Positions 9,734 through 19,316 of a stretch of 64,000 nt of DNA are shown here, one piece after another (position 1 is the first letter of the stretch; every line of letters starts with the position of its first letter). The notes under the pieces are model-generated. The model did no database searches. It was not told the origin of the DNA and saw nothing but the letters and a program-made list of their open reading frames with translations. Origin of the DNA: Sphingopyxis sp. Root154 (lineage in GTDB: Bacteria > Pseudomonadota > Alphaproteobacteria > Sphingomonadales > Sphingomonadaceae); NCBI RefSeq assembly GCF_001427105.1, contig NZ_LMGI01000003.1:350618-414617 (forward strand), in the 5' to 3' direction. Both the position numbers and the translations under genes were made by a program.

Positions 9734-10078
9734 CTATTCGCCCTTTTTCGCGGCGGGATCGGCGGTGATCGTCCTTTTCGCCACCGGCATGTCGACCGCA
9801 TCGGGATTATCGGCTTCGGCGATTTCTTCGGCCGGCTCATCCGTCGTGTCCGCCGCATCGCTTTTGGCGGCATCCTTCTTGGTGCCATCGTCGGGGACGC
9901 TGTTATCGACCGCGGTGCCGTCGCTCGCCGCGTCGTCGAGGATGATCATCGAATCGCTCACCGATCCCGGCTGGACCTCGACCGCGTTGAGCTTGGTCGT
10001 CGACTTGCCGGCGGTGTCGCCGCCGCCACAGGCAGCGAGCGCGAGCAGGGAGAGCGATGCGAGAAGAGTGCGGGTCAT
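9734..10078 (-). CDS. small acidic lipoprotein, function unknown
   Basis: 114 residues. The N-terminus MTRTLLASLSLLALAACGGG contains a lipobox (LAAC), so it should be a lipid-anchored envelope protein. The rest is low-complexity, Asp/Ala/Thr/Lys rich and probably disordered. It lies 9 bases downstream of lipB on the same strand. No functional family recognised. Confidence 0.7.
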   Translation of the reverse strand: MTRTLLASLSLLALAACGGGDTAGKSTTKLNAVEVQPGSVSDSMIILDDAASDGTAVDNSVPDDGTKKDAAKSDAADTTDEPAEEIAEADNPDAVDMPVAKRTITADPAAKKGE

Positions 10079-10087
10079 GCGGCGTTC

Positions 10088-10741
10088 CTAGTCTTTCGGC
10101 GAAAGCTTGTCGAGAAAGGCAGGCAGCGTTTGCACAAGCGCCGCATCGACGTCGGCAAAGGATGCGGTCCGCCCCAACGCGGCGAGGCTCGTCACCGGAA
10201 ATTCGGCGATGCCACACGGCACGATGCCGCCGAAATGCGCAAGATCGGGCGCGACGTTGAGCGAGAAGCCGTGCATCGTCACCCAGCGCTTTACGCGCAC
10301 GCCGATCGCTCCGATCTTGGCCTCGCGGCCGTCGGCGTCATCGGTCCAGATGCCGATACGCCCGTCGGCGCGGCGCGCCTCGACGCCGAGCAGCGCGAGC
10401 GCGTCGATCACCCAGCCTTCGAGCGCGGAGACATAGGCGCGCACGTCGCGCCCGCGTTTTGTCAGGTCGAGCTGGACATAGCCGACGCGTTGGCCGGGGC
10501 CGTGATAGGTATAGCGGCCGCCACGCCCGGCATCATAAACCGGAAATTGCGGGCTCAGCAACTCGGCGGGATCGGCGCTCGTCCCGGCGGTATAGAGCGG
10601 GGGATGCTCGATCAGCCAGATGCGCTCGCCCGCTTCGCCGGCGTGGATCGCGGCCGCACGCGTTTCCATGTCGGCGAGCGCGACGTCATAGTCGGTCAGG
10701 CCGGGACTGATGGTCCATTCGGGCGGGGGAAGGGGGAGCAT
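10088..10741 (-). CDS. lipB: octanoyl-[acyl carrier protein]:protein octanoyltransferase
   Basis: 217 residues from ATG 10741. LipB motifs are [20 protein letters not shown], the catalytic Lys in KIGAIGVRV, and the catalytic Cys in FGGIVPCGI. It transfers octanoate from ACP to lipoate-dependent enzymes such as pyruvate dehydrogenase. An open frame extends upstream of 10741 but lacks LipB similarity, so the ATG before [10 protein letters not shown] is preferred. Confidence 0.92.
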   Translation of the reverse strand: MLPLPPPEWTISPGLTDYDVALADMETRAAAIHAGEAGERIWLIEHPPLYTAGTSADPAELLSPQFPVYDAGRGGRYTYHGPGQRVGYVQLDLTKRGRDVRAYVSALEGWVIDALALLGVEARRADGRIGIWTDDADGREAKIGAIGVRVKRWVTMHGFSLNVAPDLAHFGGIVPCGIAEFPVTSLAALGRTASFADVDAALVQTLPAFLDKLSPKD

Positions 10742-10874
10742 TGCGCGGGCTATCTGGCCCGCCGCGGCGTCGCGCGCAAGACCCTCTGCACCCGTTGCCG
10801 ACGGGGCTGGACAGGAGCGCCGAAGATCGTCACCTTCGCCGCAACTGGGAAATCGAAAAAATGACGGGGTATCA

Positions 10875-11612
10875 ATGGTAAAATTCGACATGGGCGCCGC
10901 GTGGGACGACACGCTGCAGCTTTTGAAATCGCACACGGCGCTGGTCGGCACGATCGCCGGTGTTTTCCTGTTTTTGCCCGCTCTCGCGGTCGCATGGTTC
11001 GGCCCGGTGCCGATCGAGCCCGCAGCTGGCGCCGATTTCAATCAGGTCATGGAGAGTTTTCGCGAGAGCTTTCGCCAGATGATCCCGGGGCAGCTGGCAA
11101 TCGCCCTCTCAGCGCTCATCGGCACGGCGGGAATCCTTCGGCTCTGGTTGTCGCGGACCGGGACCAGCGTCGGCGAGGCGCTGACCTTCGCGCTGATGCT
11201 TTTCCCGACGATGCTCGCGATCCAGATATTGTGCGGCATCGCGATCGGTCTTGGCTTCATCCTGTTGCTCGTCCCCGGCCTCTATTTGCTCGGGCGCCTC
11301 GCGCTCGTCACTCCGGCCGTGGCTGACCGGAGCCTCTATAATCCCTTCGAAGCGATCCGGACGAGCTGGGAGCTGACGCGAGGCAACGGCTGGGCGATCT
11401 TCTTTTTCCTGTTTCTCGTCGCGCTGGTAATCGTGATCGCGGCGCTGATCATCGGGGGCATCGTCTCGGTCATCGCGGGAAGCGGACCGGGGTTGGGGCG
11501 GATGCTGGGCGGCTTCATCGAGGCCGCGTTCAGCGCCGTCGGCAGCCTGGCGTCGATTGCCGTTTCGGCGGCCGCCTATCGCCAGCTTGCATCGTCCGAT
11601 GTGTTCAAGTGA
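10875..11612 (+). CDS. polytopic membrane protein, paralogue of the next gene
   Basis: 245 residues with about five or six membrane segments (for example [17 protein letters not shown] and a long segment near residue 185 beginning [14 protein letters not shown]). The N-terminal cytosolic helix ([17 protein letters not shown]) matches that of the next protein (MSIGAAFSETFAFLRAN), and the [16 protein letters not shown] stretch is typical of YciC/DUF975-like or GDPD-membrane-domain-like proteins. No catalytic residues; role unknown. Divergent from lipB. Confidence 0.65.
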   Translation: MVKFDMGAAWDDTLQLLKSHTALVGTIAGVFLFLPALAVAWFGPVPIEPAAGADFNQVMESFRESFRQMIPGQLAIALSALIGTAGILRLWLSRTGTSVGEALTFALMLFPTMLAIQILCGIAIGLGFILLLVPGLYLLGRLALVTPAVADRSLYNPFEAIRTSWELTRGNGWAIFFFLFLVALVIVIAALIIGGIVSVIAGSGPGLGRMLGGFIEAAFSAVGSLASIAVSAAAYRQLASSDVFK

Positions 11613-11721
11613 TGCGGGTCGCCGCCAATAATAATGATGTGTCGCAAACGGGGCGACGCCGTTCAGGCTTCGCCCGTCTTATGGAGAGTGAGAGTCTGAT
11701 TTAAAAACAGGGGGAAGTGAT

Positions 11722-12603
11722 ATGACGAAAATGAGTATCGGGGCGGCCTTCTCGGAAACCTTCGCGTTTCTCAGGGCCAATTGGATGCAGATGCTGATAT
11801 GGGTGGGCGGCGCGCTGGTCGTCGTTGGTCTGCTTGGTTATCTGTTCCTCGGATCGACCTTCTCGGCAATGGCGCTAGCGCCCAATGACCCGTCGCTCGT
11901 GATGGGCGCGTTCGGCAAGATTGCTCTTTTTGCGCTGATCGCCGCCATTGTTTTTTATGGCGTTTCGATGCTCATCTGGCGCGGCGGCATGCACCCCGGA
12001 GAAGCGCCGAATTTTGCATGGGCGTTTCAGGCCGGGCCAGCGTTGGCCTTTGGCATGTTCGTGGTGATGATTGCCGCCTATATCGTCATCTTCATTATCA
12101 TGTTCATCCTGACGCTGATTTTTGGCGCAGCGCTCGGCGGCATGGGGGCGTTCTCACCGGGTGCGCTGGAGTCGGGTGGAATCGGCGCAATCGGTGGCGG
12201 CGCGATATTCCTGATCGTCCTCCTCTATATCGCAATGATCGTTTTCCTGCTGTGGGTGCAGGCTCGTTTCATGGTGGCCGGCCCGGTTATGGCCAATCAG
12301 CTGACACGCAATCCGGTAACGGGCCTAGGTGAATCGTGGCGGCTGACAGGACCGTCGCAGTGGACGATCGTCGGTTTCTATCTGCTCTTCACGATCGGCA
12401 TATTCATCTATGCGATGATCGCGGGCATGATCTTCGGCGGCATCCTGGGCGCGATCCTGGGCGGTTCGGCGGTCGGCGCGATCCTGACGATGATCGTCAT
12501 GGCGGCGGTCGTCTACCTGCCGGTCATCATGATTTCCTTCTCGATGCCGGTCGGCGTTTATCGCGCCCTCGCACCGCGCGCATCGGGGGATGTGTTCGCC
12601 TGA
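11722..12603 (+). CDS. polytopic membrane protein, YciC/BPSS1780-like
   Basis: 293 residues, strongly hydrophobic with about six membrane segments rich in Gly and Ile, and the motif TRNPVTGLGESWRLTGPSQW that parallels the [13 protein letters not shown] motif of the neighbour. The pair probably arose by tandem duplication. GGGGGAAG precedes the ATG. A strong terminator follows at 12623-12656. Function unknown. Confidence 0.65.
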   Translation: MTKMSIGAAFSETFAFLRANWMQMLIWVGGALVVVGLLGYLFLGSTFSAMALAPNDPSLVMGAFGKIALFALIAAIVFYGVSMLIWRGGMHPGEAPNFAWAFQAGPALAFGMFVVMIAAYIVIFIIMFILTLIFGAALGGMGAFSPGALESGGIGAIGGGAIFLIVLLYIAMIVFLLWVQARFMVAGPVMANQLTRNPVTGLGESWRLTGPSQWTIVGFYLLFTIGIFIYAMIAGMIFGGILGAILGGSAVGAILTMIVMAAVVYLPVIMISFSMPVGVYRALAPRASGDVFA

Positions 12604-12622
12604 TCCAGGCCAACGGAAAATG

Positions 12623-12656
12623 AAAAGGGCGCCGCCGGTAACGGGGCGCCCTTTTT
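12623..12656. terminator. bidirectional intrinsic terminator
   Basis: AAAAGGGCGCC (12623-12633) pairs perfectly with GGCGCCCTTTT (12645-12655), with A-run and T-run on the two sides. It lies between the convergent membrane-protein gene and hemF and can stop transcription from both. Confidence 0.85.
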
Positions 12657-12659
12657 ATG

Positions 12660-13520
12660 TCAGTTCCATTTGGCGAGCGGCGGCAGGCTCATCAGGATCG
12701 CGTCGATATTGCCCCCGGTCTTCAGCCCGAACAGCGTCCCGCGGTCATAGACGAGGTTGAATTCCGCATAGCGCCCGCGCCAGATGAGCTGTTCCTCGCG
12801 CTCGGCCTCGGTGAAGGGCAGGCCCATCCGACGCCGCACGATTTGCGGGAAGATGTCGAGAAAGGCTTCACCGACCGCCTGCGTCAGCTGGAAGTTGCGG
12901 TCGAACTCGGCGTCGTCGCCACATTCGAGATGGTCGTAGAAAATCCCGCCGACGCCGCGATGCACGCCGCGATGCGGGATATAGAAATAATCCTCGGCCC
13001 ATTTGGCGTAACGTTCGTAAACGTCGGGGCCAAAGGGCGCGCACGCGGCGCGCAGCCGCGCGTGAAAGGCGTCGGTGTCTTCCTGATAGGGAATCGGCGG
13101 ATTGAGGTCGGCGCCGCCGCCGAACCAGCGCTTTGTCGTCGCCAGGAAACGCGTGTTCATATGCACCGCGGGGACGTGCGGGTTCGCCATATGCGCGACC
13201 AGGCTGATCCCCGTCGCGAAGAAGCTCGGGTCTTCGCCGGCGCCATGGATCGACCCGGCAAAGTCGGGGGCGAACTCGCCCGCGACGGTCGAGACGTTGA
13301 CGCCGACCTTTTCGAACACTTTGCCCGTCATCACTCCGCGCACGCCGCCGCCGCCTTCGCCCGGCGCCAGCCCCTCGGCCTCGCGGTCCCACGGTGTATA
13401 GGCAAAGCGGGCGTCGCTGCCCGCCTCGGCCTCGATCTTCTCGAATTCGGCACAGATTCGGTCGCGGAGCGATTCGAACCAGTTACGTGCCGTTTGTTGC
13501 TGCGGGTCGAGCGAGATCAT
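12660..13520 (-). CDS. hemF: oxygen-dependent coproporphyrinogen III oxidase
   Basis: 286 residues. HemF landmarks: RFLATTKRWFGGGADLNPPI, HRGVHRGVGGIFYDHLE, FNLVYDRGTLFGLKTGGN. It performs oxidative decarboxylation of coproporphyrinogen III to protoporphyrinogen IX, an aerobic haem step. Its start overlaps the trmL stop by four bases, so translation is probably coupled. Confidence 0.95.
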   Translation of the reverse strand: MISLDPQQQTARNWFESLRDRICAEFEKIEAEAGSDARFAYTPWDREAEGLAPGEGGGGVRGVMTGKVFEKVGVNVSTVAGEFAPDFAGSIHGAGEDPSFFATGISLVAHMANPHVPAVHMNTRFLATTKRWFGGGADLNPPIPYQEDTDAFHARLRAACAPFGPDVYERYAKWAEDYFYIPHRGVHRGVGGIFYDHLECGDDAEFDRNFQLTQAVGEAFLDIFPQIVRRRMGLPFTEAEREEQLIWRGRYAEFNLVYDRGTLFGLKTGGNIDAILMSLPPLAKWN

Positions 13521-13975
13521 GCCGGAAAGCCTTTCGTTTGCCTGAGCGCTTCGGCGAGCGCGATGCCAGCCGCGACCGCGACATTCAAGGAGCGAAAGCC
13601 CTCACGCATGGGAATTGCGACCCGTGCCGTGGCCGCATCATGGACATAAGGCGGCACGCCCGAGGATTCGGCGCCGAGCAACAGCAGGTCGCCGGGCTCG
13701 AACGTAAAGGCGGGCAGGGGCGTCGCCCCCGCGGTGGTCAACAGTACGAGCCTCCGAGCCGCCTCGGCGCGCCAGTGCATGAAGTCATTCCAATCGGCGT
13801 GCCGGCGCACATTGGCGCGCACCGCATAATCCATTCCCGCGCGCTTCAGCGCGGCGTCGCCAAACGGGAATCCGCATGGCTCGATGATATGCGCGGGCGC
13901 GCCGAAGCAGGCGGCGGTGCGCAATATGGTGCCGACATTACCGGCGATGTCCGGCTGAAACAGGGCGATTTCCAT
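13517..13975 (-). CDS. trmL: tRNA (cytidine(34)-2'-O)-methyltransferase
   Basis: 152 residues, SPOUT-class methyltransferase of minimal length. Knot motifs are NVGTILRTAACFG, LLLLGAESSGVPPY and IPMREGFRSLNVAVAAGIAL. TrmL methylates the wobble base of leucine tRNAs. It lies directly upstream of hemF. Confidence 0.92.
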   Translation of the reverse strand: MEIALFQPDIAGNVGTILRTAACFGAPAHIIEPCGFPFGDAALKRAGMDYAVRANVRRHADWNDFMHWRAEAARRLVLLTTAGATPLPAFTFEPGDLLLLGAESSGVPPYVHDAATARVAIPMREGFRSLNVAVAAGIALAEALRQTKGFPA

Positions 13976-14197
13976 GGTGCCCCCATAAAGGCGAAGGCGC
14001 CGGGAATCGAGAGGCTTGGCGGCCGTCGCTTGGTACAGTGCGTTATGCGGAAATTGCCTGTTGGCAAGCCCGGACAGTGCGGCTATCAGGCCCGCAATTC
14101 CCGGAGGGGCCGCCGGGTTGTGCGCTTTCGTGCGCGTGCAACAGGGCGGCCATAACTTCGAGAACTTTTGTTAGTTCACCCATGCAAGGGCAGTCGA

Positions 14198-14755
14198 ATG
14201 GCCAGTGAATCTGAACTCAACGCCGGTATCGAGGATGGCGTACGCCGCCGGGATTTCATCAATATTGCGGCGGTGAGTTTCGCTGGTGTCGGTGCGGTCG
14301 CCGTCGTTTTGCCGCTGCTCAACCAGATGAACCCGTCGGCCGACGTGCTCGCGCTGTCGACGACCGAAATCGACATTTCGGCGATCCAGCCCGGCCAGGC
14401 GATCAAGACCAGCTGGCGCAAGCAGCCGGTGTTCGTGCGCAACCTCGTCGCCAAGGAAATCGCCGAAGCCAAGGCCGTTCCGCTGGGCGACCTGCGCGAT
14501 CCTGAAACGATCGACCAGCGCACCAAGCCCGGCAAGGAAAACTGGCTGATCACGCTGGGCGTCTGCACGCACCTCGGTTGCGTGCCGCTTGGTGCTGCGG
14601 AAGGCGAGAACAAGGGCGATTTCGGCGGTTATTTCTGCCCGTGCCACGGTTCGCACTACGACACCGCGGCGCGCATCCGTAAGGGGCCGGCGCCCAAGAA
14701 TCTGGTTGTGCCGCCCTATGAATTCAACAGCGACACCGTCGTGACGATCGGCTGA
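14198..14755 (+). CDS. petA: ubiquinol-cytochrome c reductase Rieske iron-sulfur subunit
   Basis: 185 residues. An N-terminal RRRDFIN Tat-like motif precedes one membrane anchor ([14 protein letters not shown]). The Rieske cluster ligands and disulfide cysteines are in [10 protein letters not shown] and [13 protein letters not shown] 14198 gives the usual MASESE-type start. First gene of the bc1 operon; petB follows after 13 bases. Confidence 0.95.
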   Translation: MASESELNAGIEDGVRRRDFINIAAVSFAGVGAVAVVLPLLNQMNPSADVLALSTTEIDISAIQPGQAIKTSWRKQPVFVRNLVAKEIAEAKAVPLGDLRDPETIDQRTKPGKENWLITLGVCTHLGCVPLGAAEGENKGDFGGYFCPCHGSHYDTAARIRKGPAPKNLVVPPYEFNSDTVVTIG

Positions 14756-14768
14756 GGAGCGAGATAAG

Positions 14769-16055
14769 ATGAGCTTTCCCTGGGCCAAACCCTATGAGCC
14801 GACGCATCCGCTGATGAAGTGGATGGACGAGAAGCTGCCGATTCCGCGCCTCGTCTACAATGCCACGGGCCCCGGCTATCCGGTCCCGCGTAACCTCAAC
14901 TATTTCTGGAACTTCGGCGTCCTCGCCGGCGCCGCGCTGATGATCCAGATCATCACCGGTATCGTTCTGGCGATGCACTATGCCGCGAACGCGAGCGTCG
15001 CGTTCAACTCGGTCGAGCATATCATGCGCGACGTGAACGCCGGCTGGTTCATTCGCTATGCGCATATGAACGGCGCGAGCATGTTCTTCATCGTCGTCTA
15101 TCTGCACATCTTCCGCGGCCTTTATTACGGTTCATACAAGGCGCCGCGCGAAATGGTGTGGCTGCTCGGCGTCGTGATCTTCCTCCTGATGATGGCGACT
15201 GCCTTCATGGGCTATGTGCTTCCGTGGGGCCAGATGAGCTTCTGGGGCGCGCAGGTGATCACCGGCTTCTTCTCGGCGATACCGATCGTCGGCGAACCGG
15301 TGCGCGAATGGCTGCTCGGCGGCTTCGTCCCCGACAACGCCACGCTCAACCGCTTCTTCTCGCTGCACTATCTGCTGCCGTTCGTGATCCTGGGTGTCAT
15401 CATCCTGCACATCTGGGCGCTGCATATCCCGGGTTCGTCGAACCCGACGGGCATCGAGGTGAAGGACGAACAGGACACCGTCCCGTTCCACCCCTATTAC
15501 ACCGCGAAGGACGGCTTCGGCGTCGGCATTTTCCTGCTGATCTTCGTTGCGCTGACCTTCTTCAGCCCGAACGCGCTCGGCCACGCCGACAACTATATCC
15601 CGGCGAACTCGCTTTCGACCCCGGCACATATTGTTCCCGAATGGTATTTCCTGCCCTTCTACGCGATCCTGAAGGCCTTCACCTTCAACTTCCTGTGGAT
15701 CGACGCGAAGCTGTGGGGCGTCATCGCGATGTTCGGCTCGATCGCTTTGCTGTTCTTCCTGCCCTGGCTCGACAGCTCGCCGATCAAATCGTCGAACTAT
15801 CGCCCGCTGTACCGCATCTTCTTCTGGATCCTCGTCGTCGACGTGCTGCTCCTCGGCTGGTGCGGCATGCAGCCGGCGGAACAGCCGTGGGTGATCCTCA
15901 GCCAGCTGGGTGCGATCTACTATTTCGCGCACTTCCTGGTGATCCTGCCGATCGTGTCGCGGATCGAACGCCCGCTTCCGATGCCGAATTCGATCACCGA
16001 AGCGGTCCTCGCCAAACACGCCACCGACACCTCGTCGGCTTCGGCAACGGCCTGA
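14769..16055 (+). CDS. petB: cytochrome b of the bc1 complex
   Basis: 428 residues with eight membrane helices. Haem-ligand histidines lie in the helices around [11 protein letters not shown] and [20 protein letters not shown]; the Qo-site signature [15 protein letters not shown] is present. It carries the two b haems of complex III in the inner membrane. Middle gene of petABC. Confidence 0.96.
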   Translation: MSFPWAKPYEPTHPLMKWMDEKLPIPRLVYNATGPGYPVPRNLNYFWNFGVLAGAALMIQIITGIVLAMHYAANASVAFNSVEHIMRDVNAGWFIRYAHMNGASMFFIVVYLHIFRGLYYGSYKAPREMVWLLGVVIFLLMMATAFMGYVLPWGQMSFWGAQVITGFFSAIPIVGEPVREWLLGGFVPDNATLNRFFSLHYLLPFVILGVIILHIWALHIPGSSNPTGIEVKDEQDTVPFHPYYTAKDGFGVGIFLLIFVALTFFSPNALGHADNYIPANSLSTPAHIVPEWYFLPFYAILKAFTFNFLWIDAKLWGVIAMFGSIALLFFLPWLDSSPIKSSNYRPLYRIFFWILVVDVLLLGWCGMQPAEQPWVILSQLGAIYYFAHFLVILPIVSRIERPLPMPNSITEAVLAKHATDTSSASATA

Positions 16056-16086
16056 GCGCCGGACTTTAATAGGAGCTGATACAGCC

Positions 16087-16899
16087 ATGGTTCGTCCGCT
16101 CGGTTTTCTCGTCGGTCTCGGTTTCATTACCGCGCTGGTGCTCGCGATTTTCACGACGCCGCTCAGCAATGAAGCCAATGTCGCGCACGAGTTTCACAAA
16201 CACCCCCGGCATCTGAAGCTGGCCAGCGACGGCATCGTCCTGCCGCATTGGGACAAGGCTCAGCTGCAGCGCGGCATGCAGGTGTACAAGGAGGTCTGCT
16301 CGGCCTGTCACAGCCTGCACCTTGTCGCGTTCCGCGACATCGCGGACTTCGGCTACACCGAAGGCCAGATCAAGACCTTCGCCAAGGGCTTCCAGGTCCC
16401 GTCGATCAACCCAGACACGGGTGAACCGGCGACGCGCGACGGCCTGCCGTCGGATTATTTCCCGTCGCCCTATGCGAACGAAACGGCTGCCCGCGCCGCG
16501 AACAACAACGCGCTGCCGCCAGATCTTTCGTTGATCACCAAGGCGCGCGAAGGCGGCAAGGACTATGTCTATTCGCTGCTGACGGGCTTCCAGAACCCGC
16601 CGAAGAATCTGCCGGCGGAACTGAAGCCGGGCACGGGGCTGCACTACAACCCCTATTTCGGGAACCTCAACCTCGCGATGGCTCCGCCGCTGGCGCCCAA
16701 TCAGGTCACCTATGCCGACGGGACCAAGGCGACCGTCGACCAGATGTCGAAGGACGTCACGGCATTCCTCGTCTGGACCGCCGAGCCGAAGCTGATCAAG
16801 CGCATCCAGGTGGGTTATGCAGTGTTCTTCTTCCTGCTGATCTTCACCGTGCTGACCTATCTGTCGTACCGGAACATCTGGGCCGACAAGAAGCATTGA
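16087..16899 (+). CDS. petC: cytochrome c1 of the bc1 complex
   Basis: 270 residues with an N-terminal export segment, covalent haem site CSACHSLHL near residue 78, the LAMAPPL region providing the axial Met, and a C-terminal membrane anchor (VFFFLLIFTVLTYLSY). Completes the petABC operon; apt follows after 23 bases. Confidence 0.95.
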   Translation: MVRPLGFLVGLGFITALVLAIFTTPLSNEANVAHEFHKHPRHLKLASDGIVLPHWDKAQLQRGMQVYKEVCSACHSLHLVAFRDIADFGYTEGQIKTFAKGFQVPSINPDTGEPATRDGLPSDYFPSPYANETAARAANNNALPPDLSLITKAREGGKDYVYSLLTGFQNPPKNLPAELKPGTGLHYNPYFGNLNLAMAPPLAPNQVTYADGTKATVDQMSKDVTAFLVWTAEPKLIKRIQVGYAVFFFLLIFTVLTYLSYRNIWADKKH

Positions 16900-16922
16900 G
16901 GGCATAGGGGAGGGCGGCCAAC

Positions 16923-17477
16923 ATGATCGCCCTCCCGCCCCAGCCGGACCTCGACCTCGCGTCGCTCGTCCGCACCATCCCGGACTTTCCCAAGCCGGGA
17001 ATCCAGTTTCGCGATATCACCACGCTGATCGGCGACGCCGCCGGTTTCAGCGAAAGCGTGCGCCGGCTGAGCGCGCTCGCCGCAGCCCACCGGCCCGACT
17101 TCATTGTCGCGGTCGAGGCACGCGGCTTCCTGTTCGGTGCCGCAATGGCGACGGCGATGGGGCTGGGCGTCGTTCCCGTGCGCAAAGCGGGCAAGCTGCC
17201 CGGCGTCACCATCGGCGTCGATTATGAACTAGAATATGGCGTCGACCGGCTTGAGCTGCACGAGGGTGCGGTCTTGCCGGGGCACCGCGTCGTGCTAGTC
17301 GACGATCTGCTTGCGACGGGCGGCACGATCCTCGCGACTGCGGCGTTGATGCGGAACGTCGGTGCCGAGGTGGCGGCGGCGCTATTCGTCATTGATCTGC
17401 CCGATCTGGGCGGGTCGCAGCGGCTCGCGGCCGCGGGCCTCACGTGTGAAACGCTGATCGCCTTCGATGGCGACTAG
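16923..17477 (+). CDS. apt: adenine phosphoribosyltransferase
   Basis: 184 residues. Motifs FRDITTLIGD, VEARGFLFGAAMA, RKAGKLPG and the PRPP-binding loop VVLVDDLLATGGT are all in place. It salvages adenine to AMP. Co-directional with petABC; its stop overlaps the convergent ridA stop by four bases. Confidence 0.95.
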   Translation: MIALPPQPDLDLASLVRTIPDFPKPGIQFRDITTLIGDAAGFSESVRRLSALAAAHRPDFIVAVEARGFLFGAAMATAMGLGVVPVRKAGKLPGVTIGVDYELEYGVDRLELHEGAVLPGHRVVLVDDLLATGGTILATAALMRNVGAEVAAALFVIDLPDLGGSQRLAAAGLTCETLIAFDGD

Positions 17478-17851
17478 GCGGCGCCTGGCGTAGCCAAAGC
17501 GATAGCCTCAATCTCGATCAGGAAGCCGAAGTGAAGCGGTCCGGTGGGCACCACGCTCCTCGACGGCCGCGTTGCTCCGAAGAATTCGCCATAGACCACG
17601 TCCAGTTCGTCCCAGTCGGATATGTCACTGAGATAGACGGTCGTCTTGATCACCCGCGTCAGGTCGGCGCCTGCGTCCGCCAGGACGGATTTCAGATTCT
17701 GCAGCGTCTGTTCGACCTGTTCCCTGAAAGGCGCATTGGCCAATGAGGTGTCGCGTCCCGGTTTGAGCGGCAGCTGGCCCGACACGAAGATGAGACCCCC
17801 ACCCACCGTGAAGGGCGAATAATGCGGGCCGCCAGCGGGCTTCGAAGTCAT
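17474..17851 (-). CDS. RidA-family reactive enamine/imine deaminase
   Basis: 125 residues, full YjgF/YER057c/UK114 length. GLIFVSGQLPLKPG near the start, the LTRVIKTTVYLSD segment, and the substrate-binding Arg in ATRPSRSVV are present. The C-terminus FLIEIEAIA is typical. It hydrolyses 2-aminoacrylate-type intermediates; a more specialised Rid role cannot be excluded. Confidence 0.88.
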   Translation of the reverse strand: MTSKPAGGPHYSPFTVGGGLIFVSGQLPLKPGRDTSLANAPFREQVEQTLQNLKSVLADAGADLTRVIKTTVYLSDISDWDELDVVYGEFFGATRPSRSVVPTGPLHFGFLIEIEAIALATPGAA

Positions 17852-17901
17852 GTGGTCGATCTCCCTCTCGGATGGGCTGGCACGATATCACCCGCACAAA
17901 G

Positions 17902-17927
17902 AAAAAGCCCGCGCCGAAGCGCGGGCT
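17902..17927 (-). terminator. intrinsic terminator of eipA
   Basis: Read on the minus strand, AGCCCGCGC pairs perfectly with GCGCGGGCT across a TTCG tetraloop and is followed by TTTTC. It lies 27 bases beyond the eipA stop and before ridA, so the two minus-strand genes are separate units. Confidence 0.85.
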
Positions 17928-17954
17928 GTCGCCCCCGTGGCAAACGGGTTGTGC

Positions 17955-18725
17955 TTAGAAGGGAACCCAATTCTGCTTTTTGCGGAACTTCATATAGCCG
18001 GCGTTCACGCCCAGCCGTGCGCCGACGCCGACGCGGATCGGGATCAGGACGACGTCGCCACGGCGCATGTAGCTCGCGTTGAAGCCGCCGACCAGATAGG
18101 CCGCGCCTTCACCCGCGGGGTAACGCTTGTAGAGGTCTTCGCTGTCGAACAGGTTATAGACGAGGACAAAGGTGTTGCCCGCATTGGCGCCGGCGTCGAA
18201 CCCGATCGACGGGCCGGTCCAGTAAGCGGGCAGTTCGCCTTCGATCTTGTGATGCAGCGTCCCCGAGCCGTAGCGCACGCCGAGCACGAGCGCACCGCCG
18301 GCCTCGCGCCCGACGATATAGGCGTTGGGTTCGCCCTGCTTCTTCAATATGTCCTCGATCAGCCCCGCAAGGCCTTGCGCGCCCTTGCCGAACACCCCTT
18401 CGGCAGCGCCGATCAGGTCGTCCTTCTTATAGGTCGATCCGGGCGCCGCCACGACCGTGGTTGCCGAGACGTCGGCGCTGGTCGCGGTGCCGTCCACGGG
18501 CGGCGTCTCGCTGGTCTGCTGGTCGCCGGTGGCAAGGTCGCTGTCGTACGACGTGCCGGCCGTCGAATCACTCGATACCGGCGGCGCAGGATTGTCGATA
18601 TCGGAATCGATCGCCGTGCTGTTGGGGTCGACTTCGCGCATCTGTGCGGCTGCCGGAAGCGGTGTCAGCGCGAGGCCGAGTGATGCCATTGCTGCCAAGG
18701 CAAGGCTGGTGAACGTTTTCCGCAT
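17955..18725 (-). CDS. EipA-like envelope protein (DUF1134)
   Basis: 256 residues from ATG 18725. A signal peptide (TSLALAAMASLGLALTPLPA) leads into a low-complexity Ser/Thr/Asp/Pro linker, then the DUF1134 domain from about residue 100 (LIGAAEGVFGKGAQGLA, GEPNAYIVGREAGGALVLGV, WTGPSIGFDAGANAG, LVGGFNASY). DUF1134 proteins such as Brucella EipA are periplasmic and support envelope integrity. Its own terminator follows. Confidence 0.85.
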   Translation of the reverse strand: MRKTFTSLALAAMASLGLALTPLPAAAQMREVDPNSTAIDSDIDNPAPPVSSDSTAGTSYDSDLATGDQQTSETPPVDGTATSADVSATTVVAAPGSTYKKDDLIGAAEGVFGKGAQGLAGLIEDILKKQGEPNAYIVGREAGGALVLGVRYGSGTLHHKIEGELPAYWTGPSIGFDAGANAGNTFVLVYNLFDSEDLYKRYPAGEGAAYLVGGFNASYMRRGDVVLIPIRVGVGARLGVNAGYMKFRKKQNWVPF

Positions 18726-18897
18726 ATTGGACCCCCAAAGATCGAGCGACGCACGCGCGCCGAATTCTGCGTTAATCATGACTCGCTTTCGCGCTTGGGC
18801 AATGAACCGGCGATGACTTGAGTCGAATTTACGCCGGACCGAATCATCCGGGCGACGAAATGCCCGCTTCGACCGCAAAATTGCACAATCTTTGGCG

Positions 18898-18926
18898 TTG
18901 CGGGGTGCGAAGTGCATGGCTATAGC
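18898..18926 (+). promoter_or_regulatory. promoter of tRNA-Ser
   Basis: TTGCGG (18898-18903) and TATAGC (18921-18926) with a 17-base spacer, 42 bases before the mature tRNA end. Spacing and position fit a sigma-70 promoter. Confidence 0.55.
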
Positions 18927-18968
18927 GACCCGCCTAGGCCAGACTGTCGTTAGCGCGACAGGCCATGC

Positions 18969-19061
18969 GGAGACGTGGGTGAGTGGCTGAAACCAACGGT
19001 TTGCTAAACCGTCGTACTGGTAAATCCGGTACCGAGGGTTCGAATCCCTCCGTCTCCGCCA
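18969..19061 (+). tRNA. tRNA-Ser (anticodon GCT)
   Basis: The acceptor stem GGAGACG pairs with CGTCTCC, followed by discriminator G and an encoded CCA (19059-19061). The anticodon arm ACGGT-TTGCTAA-ACCGT gives GCT. A long class-II variable arm (GTACTGG/CCGGTAC) and the T-arm GGTTCGAATCC confirm serine. Mature length is 90 without CCA. The 3' end borders an integrase remnant, so it may have served as an attachment site. Confidence 0.97.
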
Positions 19062-19137
19062 ACTACCCTTCCGCAGGGAGTCGTATCGGTCCACCGGGAT
19101 TGATGTTTTTCACAGAAAACCGATGATTCTCGGGTCA

Positions 19138-19316
19138 GCTCGTCCACAGCCGTTCGTAGCCACGCCGAATGGCTCCAAGTTCTGGAAGTGGAATTACGCC
19201 TGCGACGGCAAGCAAAAAGGCCATCGCGTTCGGAATCTATCACGAACGCCTGCCGGCCTTCCGACCAGCTTTTACGGCCAAGGCGACACCAGCATCCGAC
19301 ATGCACCCGCGCTTTA
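19138..19316 (+). pseudogene. remnant of a P4-type tyrosine integrase (N-terminal piece, frameshifted)
   Basis: One frame reads TPNGSKFWKWNYACDGKQK, which matches the N-terminal DNA-binding domain (DUF4102) of P4-like integrases (consensus like GSKLWRFKYRFGGKEK). At about 19212 the similarity moves to the next frame (KKAIAFGIYHE), where LAFGxYP would follow. No start codon, catalytic domain or uninterrupted frame remains. It sits 80 bases after tRNA-Ser. The rest of 19317-19844 holds no gene I can support. Confidence 0.55.

Noticed and set aside
11648-11679. Hairpin between the two paralogous membrane genes
   Set aside because: The stem has a bulge and no real T-run, so a terminator call is not justified.
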